Shown here in pieces: positions 1-5,069 of a stretch of 5,069 nt of DNA (the stretch's first letter is position 1; every line of letters starts with the position of its first letter). Both the position numbers and the translations under genes were made by a program. This stretch comes from Rhizobacter sp. (lineage in GTDB: Bacteria; Pseudomonadota; Gammaproteobacteria; Burkholderiales; Burkholderiaceae_C), in NCBI GenBank assembly GCA_014380155.1, contig JACMKJ010000603.1, forward strand, positions 1 through 5,069, read 5' to 3'. The notes under the pieces are model-generated. The model made no database searches. It was not told the origin of the DNA and was given only the letters and a program-made list of their open reading frames with translations.

Positions 1-48
1 CAGGGCGCGAATACCCAGTTCGTCGTCGACAACAAGAATGGTGGCCAT
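1..48 (-). CDS. ntrX: NtrX-family response regulator, N-terminal fragment (cut by window edge)
   Basis: Only the first 16 codons are visible, reading MATILVVDDELGIRAL. This is the start of a CheY-like receiver domain: a hydrophobic first beta strand (ILVV) followed by the acidic pair D8-D9 that helps bind Mg2+ beside the phosphoacceptor aspartate, which lies outside the window. The position 6 nt after the stop of the NtrY-type kinase, on the same strand, identifies it as the cognate regulator. NtrX proteins are usually sigma-54-type activators with receiver, AAA+ and Fis-type DNA-binding domains, but none of those later domains can be checked here. The ATG start is well supported: a GAGGA ribosome binding site lies 3 nt upstream and overlaps the ntrY stop codon, so translation of the two genes is probably coupled. 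The receiver assignment is secure; the NtrX name rests on context. Confidence 0.8.
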   Translation of the reverse strand, partial: MATILVVDDELGIRAL

Positions 49-51
49 GAA

Positions 52-56
52 TCCTC
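52..56 (-). promoter_or_regulatory. Shine-Dalgarno site of ntrX, overlapping the ntrY stop
   Basis: On the minus strand the sequence reads CACTGAGGATTCATG. The GAGGA core shares bases with the TGA stop of ntrY (57-55) and sits 3 nt before the ntrX ATG. It fixes the ntrX start and suggests that ribosomes finishing ntrY help start ntrX. The spacing is slightly short for a classical site. Confidence 0.5.
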
Positions 57-2352
57 AGTGCGCCCGTGCTTCGGCGTTTGCCATGACAGCGGGGGTGCTG
101 TCTGCCGGCGCGAATTTTGAAAATGATAGCGAAACTTGCGCCCCGGTCACTTCGGGCCCGTCGGGGCCGGTCGTGGTGAGGTTCGCCAGGCGGATGCGCG
201 CGCCGTGTTCGTCGGCAATCTTCTTCACCACCGCAAGCCCGAGGCCGGTGCCTTTGCTCTTGGTGGTGACATAGGGTTCGAAGGCACGTTTGAGCACCTT
301 CTCGGAGAAGCCCGGCCCGTTGTCAAGCACCTGCAAACGCACCGCGCGCAGCTCGCCTTGCTCGGTGCGAGCGATCTCGGTGCGCAGGCGCACGCAGCCT
401 TCGGGGCGCTCGGCCACGGCGTCGAGCGCGTTTTGCACCAGGTTGTGGATCACCTGGCGCAGCTGAGTGGTGTCGCCCAGGATGGCGGGCAGCTCGGGTG
501 TGAGCTCAGGGCGCAAGCGGCCCGACTCCTGCGCGGTGGCGTAGAGCGTGAGCACCTCGCTGACCAGCGCGTTGAGGTCGAGCGCTTGCGGGCGAGCAGC
601 GGGCAGGCGCGCGTAGTCGCGGAACTCGTTGACCAGGGTCTTCATCGCCTGCACTTGGTTGACGATGGTGCCCACCGAGCGCACCAGCATCGCCTGGTCG
701 AGGCCTTCGAGCTTGGATTCGAGCTTGTGTTGCAGGCGTTCGGCAGAAAGCTGGATGGGCGTGAGCGGGTTCTTGATCTCGTGCGCCAAGCGGCGAGCCA
801 CTTCGCTCCACGCCTCGGCGCGCTGTGCCGACACCACCTCGGTGATGTCGTCGAACACCATCAGCTGGCCGGCGTGCGGCATCGAGGCGCCGCGCACGAG
901 CAAGGTGACCTTGTCGCCGTCTTTGGTGTCATTCATGCGGCCTTGCGCGGTGCTGGTCTGCAGGTCGAAGGCGTCTTGCCAGTGGTCGCGCTCACCGGCC
1001 TCGGGGCTGCCGCGGTGCAGCTCGAAACGCTGCGCCACCGCGGCGGCAAAGTCTTGCAGGCCCGGCACTTCGCTGAGCAGGCGGCCACGGTAGGCCGACA
1101 CCGGCAGGCGAAGAATGCGCGTGGCCCCCGGGTTGACGGTGTCGATGTGGCCGTCTTTGTCGAACACGATCACACCGGCGGTGAGGTTGTCCAGAATCGT
1201 CTGCAAATTGGTGCGCGCCGCTTCGAGCTGCGCCAGGCTGCGCTGCACCAGCGAGCGGGCATCCGACAGCTGCTCGGTCATGTCGGCGAACGAGCGGGTG
1301 AGTCCGCTCAGCTCGTCGCGCGAGGCAAACACCTGTTTGCGCGTGAGGTCACCGCGCGCCACCTGGCGCACACCTTCGGCCAGCACGAGCAGCGGCCGCG
1401 CGAGCTGGTTGCCCAGCGTCACCGCCAGCAGCAAGGCGCCGAACACTGCCAGCACCAGCGTGAGCGTGAGCGTGCCGATGTACATGCGGCGCAGGCCGTC
1501 GCGCGCCAGCGCGCGCTGCTGGTACTCGCGATAAGCCGCCTGCACCGCCAGCGCATTGGTGACCATGGTGCTGGGCAGCAACTGGGTGACCATCAGGAAA
1601 CGGTCTTGTGCGCCCAGCGAGAAGCTGCTGCTGGGCATGAAGGCCAGGGCGCGGATGCGCGCCGTGCCGGTATTCGCAGTGACATCTTCGTCCAGCCCTT
1701 CGAGCTGACCAACCACCCGCACGCTGCGCGCCTGGCGCAGCTGGTTGAGGCTGGGGCGCTCGGGCGCGAACGAGTTGGTGCTGCGGCCCGCCGTCAGCAG
1801 CACCTGGCCGTTGGCGCCAAGCAGGGTGACCTCTTGCGCCGAGAGCTGTTCACGCAAGCGCTCCAGCGAGAGCGGGGCCACCGGGTTGGTGGTGTCGCTC
1901 AATCGCTCGGCCGCGAGGCGGGTCTTGGTGGCCAGGTCGTTGACCTGCGCGTCGAGCGTGGCTCGGCCGAGGCTCAGGCCCGCATCGAGCGCACCTTCGA
2001 CCTTCACGTCGAACCAGGTCTCGATGCTGCGCGACACGAACTGGTACGACACGGTGTAGATCAACAGGCCCGGCACCACGCCCACCATCGCAAACACTGC
2101 CGCCAGCCGCAGCAGCAAACGGCTGCCGAACTTGCCCCGCCGCACCCGCACGATCAGCCGCACCCCGGCGATGCCGATCACCAGCACCAGCAGGCCAGCC
2201 ACCACCACGTTGACCCAGAACAGCCACACGTAGTGCTGCTCGTAGAGGCCGCGGCTGTTGGTGGCCAGCGAGAGCAGGAACACCAGCACCAGGCCGGCGC
2301 CGGTGACGGCCACCAGAGAAACGATCCAGGCCCAGCGGCTCGCTTTGGTCAT
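55..2352 (-). CDS. ntrY: NtrY-type membrane sensor histidine kinase
   Basis: Complete 765-residue kinase that should autophosphorylate on a histidine and pass the phosphate to the adjacent NtrX-type regulator. Three hydrophobic helices come first (about residues 8-30, 41-69, 81-105), with a basic RVRRGKFGSR loop between the second and third that should face the cytoplasm. A periplasmic sensor region (about 106-289) and a fourth helix (about 291-314) follow. Next are a HAMP segment (about 315-368), a PAS domain (about 383-500), the HisKA helix pair with the H-box RLAHEIKNP (phosphoacceptor H524), and the HATPase_c domain. ATP-lid motifs are all present: N-box (N637, N641, D644), DNGPGF at 677-682, FEPYVTTKSKGTGLGL with its GTGLGL at 701-706. 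The four-helix layout and the EPYVTT motif match the NtrY family rather than the soluble NtrB. The ATG start has a weak AGG 7 nt upstream and lies 27 nt after the DUF4390 stop. All catalytic motifs look intact. The signal sensed is unknown; NtrY proteins are linked to nitrogen or redox control in other bacteria. Confidence 0.93.
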   Translation of the reverse strand: MTKASRWAWIVSLVAVTGAGLVLVFLLSLATNSRGLYEQHYVWLFWVNVVVAGLLVLVIGIAGVRLIVRVRRGKFGSRLLLRLAAVFAMVGVVPGLLIYTVSYQFVSRSIETWFDVKVEGALDAGLSLGRATLDAQVNDLATKTRLAAERLSDTTNPVAPLSLERLREQLSAQEVTLLGANGQVLLTAGRSTNSFAPERPSLNQLRQARSVRVVGQLEGLDEDVTANTGTARIRALAFMPSSSFSLGAQDRFLMVTQLLPSTMVTNALAVQAAYREYQQRALARDGLRRMYIGTLTLTLVLAVFGALLLAVTLGNQLARPLLVLAEGVRQVARGDLTRKQVFASRDELSGLTRSFADMTEQLSDARSLVQRSLAQLEAARTNLQTILDNLTAGVIVFDKDGHIDTVNPGATRILRLPVSAYRGRLLSEVPGLQDFAAAVAQRFELHRGSPEAGERDHWQDAFDLQTSTAQGRMNDTKDGDKVTLLVRGASMPHAGQLMVFDDITEVVSAQRAEAWSEVARRLAHEIKNPLTPIQLSAERLQHKLESKLEGLDQAMLVRSVGTIVNQVQAMKTLVNEFRDYARLPAARPQALDLNALVSEVLTLYATAQESGRLRPELTPELPAILGDTTQLRQVIHNLVQNALDAVAERPEGCVRLRTEIARTEQGELRAVRLQVLDNGPGFSEKVLKRAFEPYVTTKSKGTGLGLAVVKKIADEHGARIRLANLTTTGPDGPEVTGAQVSLSFSKFAPADSTPAVMANAEARAH

Positions 2353-2379
2353 GTTCGAACCTGTAGCCGAAGCACCTGT

Positions 2380-2991
2380 CTAGTTCAAGCGCCGCACGCG
2401 CTCGACCTTGAGCGACCAGTCAGATTGGCCACCGATGCCGATCTGCATCGGGCGTGGCATCTGCGTGGTGTCGAGCTGGTAGCTGAATTCGACATAGACA
2501 CGGCCGTCGTCGAGCTGCGAGGGCTCGGCGAGTTTCCAGCTGGCGGTGCGGCTGACGGCCACAAGCGCGTCGGGCAGGCTGTCGAAGTGCTGGCTCAGGC
2601 CGCCGAAGGTGACCCGGTATTTGCGGGTGAGTGGCTGGTAGGCCAGGCGCCAGGTGCGGGTGACGCTGCTGACACGTTTGTCGCGCCAGTACCAGCGGTC
2701 GCGAAACACTTCGGCTTGCGCTTCGAAGAACAGCGGCACGCCTTTTTGCAGCGCGTCTTCGACCGCCGGGGCCAGCTGAAAGCGAGCCACAAAACTCAGC
2801 AGCAAGCCTTCTTCGTTGCGGGTGAGGTCGAGCCCGTCGAGGGTGACGGTGTCGGCCCGAGCGACCGGGCTCGTGGCCAGCATCAGCACACACACAGCCA
2901 GCCCGAGCCACGCACGCACCCGAGCCAGCAGCAACCGGGTCAGGGAGCCGGCAAGGTGGGTTTGCAGGTGGGTGCGAGGTGTGCAGGGCAC
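2380..2991 (-). CDS. DUF4390 exported protein of unknown function
   Basis: Small protein (203 residues from the GTG chosen here) with an export signal: an arginine-containing n-region, a hydrophobic core (WLGLAVCVLMLA, about residues 29-40) and an AXA-type cleavage site VARA before DTVTLDG, predicting cleavage after A46. The mature part is about 157 residues, without further membrane helices and probably beta-rich and periplasmic. DUF4390 hallmarks are a GVPLFFEAQAEVFRDRWYWRD stretch rich in aromatic and charged residues, then WRLAYQPLTRKYRV, and a C-terminal SDWSLKVERVRRL. No catalytic motif is evident. The family is typically found between rsmB and ntrY in Burkholderiales, as here. The start is uncertain. 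GTG 2991 follows the rsmB stop by 7 nt but has no ribosome binding site. TTG 2934 or GTG 2919 would give a more ordinary 20-27-residue signal peptide. The frame is also open into rsmB up to GTG 3072 and ATG 3066, but that extension has low-complexity, proline-rich content and is probably not translated. Confidence 0.85.
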   Translation of the reverse strand: MPCTPRTHLQTHLAGSLTRLLLARVRAWLGLAVCVLMLATSPVARADTVTLDGLDLTRNEEGLLLSFVARFQLAPAVEDALQKGVPLFFEAQAEVFRDRWYWRDKRVSSVTRTWRLAYQPLTRKYRVTFGGLSQHFDSLPDALVAVSRTASWKLAEPSQLDDGRVYVEFSYQLDTTQMPRPMQIGIGGQSDWSLKVERVRRLN

Positions 2992-2998
2992 GGGCGGG

Positions 2999-4318
2999 TC
3001 AGGTGGGGGCCTTGGCCAACAGAGCGTAAAAAAAGCCGTCAGGCGATGCACCGGAACCGGGCGCATCGCCACTGACTGGATTGTCAGCCAGCGGCAGCAG
3101 GTGGCCGGGAGAAGCCGGCCGCGCCGCCAGGCTGGCGGTGCTTTGGCGTTGCAAAAAAGCGTCGATCACGGCCTGGCCTTCGGCCTTGAACACCGAGCAA
3201 GTGCAGAAGAGCAAGCGCCCACCCTCCCTGAGCAGCGGCCACAGGGCGTCAAGCAGCCGCGCCTGGGTTTGCCCGAGGGTGGCAATGTCGCTGGCTCGCC
3301 GCAACCAGCGCACGTCAGGGTGGCGTCGCACGATGCCCGAGGCGCTGCACGGCGCGTCGAGCAAGATGGCATCGAAGGGCTTGCCGTCCCACCACGCGGC
3401 GGGCTCGCGCGCGTCGGCGGCGAGCGCTTGGGCGTGCAAGGACAAGCGGCCGAGCGTGTCACGCACACGCTGCAGGCGCGTGGCATCGCTGTCGAGGGCG
3501 AGCACGTCGAGCTCGGCCAGCTCCAGCAAGTGAGCGGTTTTGCCGCCGGGGGCGGCGCAGGCGTCGAGCACGCGAGCGCCGGCCGGCAGCCCGTCGCCGA
3601 TCAACAAGGGCGCGGCGAGCTGGGCGGCGGCGTCTTGCACCGACACATCACCCTCGGCAAAACCGGGCAGATGCTGCACCGTGTGTGGCTCGGCGAGTTG
3701 CACCGCCTGCGGCCCGACTACCTGCGCAACGATCCCAGCCTCGGCCAGGCGCTGCACATACGCGGCCGCACTGCCGCGCCGTGCGTTGACGCGCAGCGTC
3801 ATCGGCGGGCGCTGGTTGTTGGCTTGAAGAATCGCCTGCCATTGCCCCGGCCAATCGGCCTGCAGCCGCTCGATCCACCAGCGCGGGTGGTTGAAGCGAG
3901 CCACCGGGTCGGCCTGCACCGACTGCACGATGGCCTCGCGCTCGCGCAAGAAGCGGCGCAACACCGCGTTGATGAACGAGGCACTGGCAGCGTGGCGCTT
4001 CTTGGCCGCTTCGACCGCCTGGTTGACCACGGTGTGCGGCGCATAGGTCGCGCCGTCTTGCACCTCGGGCCACAAAAGGGCGAGCACCGTGAGCAACAAG
4101 GCATCAACCGGCGGTGGTGGGTTTTTCGGCGCGAGCTGTTGGCGCGCGGCCTGCGCTGCACCGAGGCCACGCATCACCTGAAAGGCCAATGCCTGCGTGC
4201 CCGGTCGGGCTTCGGTGGGGCACCGGGCCAAAGCCTCGTTGAGCGACTGGCCAGCGCGCACCGCTTGAACGGCGTCGGCGGTGTGGGATATGAGTTGGGA
4301 AAGGGGGAGTGACTTCAC
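2999..4318 (-). CDS. rsmB: 16S rRNA (cytosine(967)-C(5))-methyltransferase RsmB
   Basis: Complete 439-residue enzyme that transfers a methyl group from S-adenosylmethionine to C5 of cytosine 967 in 16S rRNA, in the cytoplasm; E. coli RsmB is of nearly the same length (429). Residues about 1-135 form the NusB-like RNA-binding domain, including YAPHTVVNQAVEAAK and SASFINAVLRRFLRE. The catalytic Rossmann domain follows. SVQDAAAQLAAPLL (226-239) leads into SAM-binding motif I, LDACAAPGGKT (251-261), and acidic D276 should contact the ribose. Motif IV is DAPCSASG with C324, and motif VI is CTCSVF with C374. These match the two-cysteine mechanism of RNA m5C methyltransferases, in which the motif VI cysteine is the nucleophile and the motif IV cysteine assists product release. 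The C-terminal DGFFYALLAK is also family-typical. The GTG start is chosen because MKSLPLSQLI aligns with the usual RsmB N-terminus; no strong ribosome binding site precedes it. It starts 9 nt after the dehydrogenase stop, so it is probably cotranscribed or translationally linked. Confidence 0.96.
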   Translation of the reverse strand: MKSLPLSQLISHTADAVQAVRAGQSLNEALARCPTEARPGTQALAFQVMRGLGAAQAARQQLAPKNPPPPVDALLLTVLALLWPEVQDGATYAPHTVVNQAVEAAKKRHAASASFINAVLRRFLREREAIVQSVQADPVARFNHPRWWIERLQADWPGQWQAILQANNQRPPMTLRVNARRGSAAAYVQRLAEAGIVAQVVGPQAVQLAEPHTVQHLPGFAEGDVSVQDAAAQLAAPLLIGDGLPAGARVLDACAAPGGKTAHLLELAELDVLALDSDATRLQRVRDTLGRLSLHAQALAADAREPAAWWDGKPFDAILLDAPCSASGIVRRHPDVRWLRRASDIATLGQTQARLLDALWPLLREGGRLLFCTCSVFKAEGQAVIDAFLQRQSTASLAARPASPGHLLPLADNPVSGDAPGSGASPDGFFYALLAKAPT

Positions 4319-4327
4319 CCGAAGAGT

Positions 4328-5069
4328 CTACGAGGCGAAGATTTTTCCCGGATTCATGATGTTCTTCGGATCCAGCGCGTGCTTCACGCTGCGCATCATG
4401 GCCACCGCGCCGGCACCGGCCTCTTCAACCAGGAAGCCCATCTTGTGCAGTCCCACGCCATGTTCGCCGGTGCAGGTGCCGTCCATCGCCAGCGCGCGAT
4501 GCACCAGCTGCAGGTTGAGCCGCTCGGCCAGCTCGCCTTCGGCGGGGAAGGCCGGGTCAATCAGGTAGCCCAGGTGGAAGTTGCCGTCGCCCACATGGCC
4601 GACGATGAAATACGGCAGGCCCGAGGCGTCGACCTCGGCCACGCTCGCGTTGATGCACTCGGCCAGGCGCGAGATCGGCACGCAGGTGTCGGTGGTGACG
4701 CAGCGGCAGCCGGGTTTCATCTGCAGCGCGGCGAAGTAGGCATGGTGGCGCGCCGTCCAGAGCTTGGTGCGCGCTTCGGGCGTGGTCGCCCACTCAAAAC
4801 CCTGGCCACCGAACTCGGCCGCGATCTCCTGCACCGTGGCGGCCTGCTCGGCCACGCTGGCCGCGCTGCCGTGGAACTCCATCAACAGCATCGGCGCCTC
4901 GGTGAGGCCGAGCTTGTCGTGCTTGTTGACGGCCCGCACGGCGTTGGCATCGAGCAGCTCGCAGCGCGCAATGGGCACGCCCATCTGGATGACCTGGATG
5001 GTGGTGCGCACCGCCGCGTCCACGCTCGGGAAGGTGCAGGTGGCCGCCGAGATGGCCTCGGGCAGCGGG
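4328..5069 (-). CDS. FAD-binding D-lactate / D-2-hydroxyacid dehydrogenase, C-terminal part (cut by window edge)
   Basis: The visible 246 residues are the C-terminal half of a flavoenzyme of the FAD-linked oxidase family (FAD-oxidase_C domain), which oxidises D-lactate or related D-2-hydroxy acids to 2-oxo acids and passes electrons to cytochrome c, quinone or another acceptor. The frame is open to the window edge, so the N-terminal FAD-binding PCMH domain and the start lie outside. Key motifs are PEAISAA near the edge, VPIARCELLDANAVRAVN, LMEFHG, ARHHAYFAAL, TDTCVPISRLAE, the metal-binding GHVGDGNFH (4574-4600), GTCTGEHGVG (4451-4480) and the C-terminal ALDPKNIMNPGKI. The TD-CVPISRL and GHVGDGNFH pair favours the cytochrome-type D-lactate dehydrogenase (Dld1/LDHD) branch over glycolate oxidase subunit GlcD, but substrate cannot be settled by reading alone. 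No signal peptide or membrane segment is visible in this part. It ends with TAG 9 nt before rsmB. Confidence 0.9.
   Translation of the reverse strand, partial: PLPEAISAATCTFPSVDAAVRTTIQVIQMGVPIARCELLDANAVRAVNKHDKLGLTEAPMLLMEFHGSAASVAEQAATVQEIAAEFGGQGFEWATTPEARTKLWTARHHAYFAALQMKPGCRCVTTDTCVPISRLAECINASVAEVDASGLPYFIVGHVGDGNFHLGYLIDPAFPAEGELAERLNLQLVHRALAMDGTCTGEHGVGLHKMGFLVEEAGAGAVAMMRSVKHALDPKNIMNPGKIFAS

Noticed and set aside
2353..2379. Two copies of ACAGGT (2379-2374 and 2364-2359, minus strand) and a TTCGAA palindrome in the gap before ntrY, considered as an operator.
   Set aside because: The copies are six bases long, the second overlaps the likely weak ribosome binding site, and matches this short arise easily by chance.
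2884..2897. A short CA/GT dinucleotide run in the DUF4390 signal-peptide region, considered as a phase-variable repeat.
   Set aside because: It has only about four to five repeat units and encodes ordinary hydrophobic signal-peptide residues, too short for a typical slippage-prone tract.
136..3075. A very long open frame on the plus strand (about 979 codons) running opposite ntrY and the DUF4390 gene.
   Set aside because: Its product is a low-complexity mix rich in His, Gln, Arg and Ala with no recognisable domain, it crosses two well-supported genes and their gap, and high-GC codon use commonly leaves an antisense frame open.
2816..4312. A 498-codon open frame on the plus strand opposite rsmB.
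   Set aside because: It is antisense to a gene with complete catalytic motifs, has no family resemblance, and has the Gly/Arg/Gln-rich composition expected of a mirrored GC-rich gene.
4319..4327. A terminator between the dehydrogenase and rsmB.
   Set aside because: The gap is 9 nt with no stem-loop followed by a T run on the minus strand.

Overview
This window comes from a GC-rich proteobacterium, most likely a betaproteobacterium of the order Burkholderiales. The basis is the gene order rsmB - DUF4390 gene - ntrY - ntrX together with the protein sequences. The genus cannot be fixed from this sequence alone. All genes lie on the minus strand, so transcription runs from the high to the low coordinates.

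In order of transcription the layout is as follows. (1) 5069-4328 is the C-terminal half of an FAD-linked D-lactate / D-2-hydroxyacid dehydrogenase, cut by the window edge. (2) 4318-2999 is a complete rsmB, the 16S rRNA m5C967 methyltransferase with its NusB-like N-terminal domain. (3) About 2991-2380 is an exported DUF4390 protein of unknown function. (4) 2352-55 is a complete NtrY-type membrane sensor histidine kinase. (5) 48-1 is the first 16 codons of an NtrX-type response regulator, cut by the window edge.

The gaps between genes are very short: 9, about 7, 27 and 6 nt. No terminator-like hairpin or convincing internal promoter was seen in them, so the set is probably one co-transcribed unit, at least from rsmB to ntrX. 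No stretch longer than 300 bases lacks a gene. I saw no tRNA, rRNA, mobile element, CRISPR array or attachment site.

Functionally, NtrY and NtrX form a two-component system of the nitrogen/redox-responsive family. The DUF4390 protein is predicted to be periplasmic and sits directly before a kinase with a large periplasmic sensor region, which makes a functional link plausible but unproven. RsmB is rRNA housekeeping, and the dehydrogenase is respiratory or carbon metabolism. This is mostly an ordinary, conserved chromosomal region. I found no clear evidence of an undescribed system; the one real open question is what the DUF4390 protein does.
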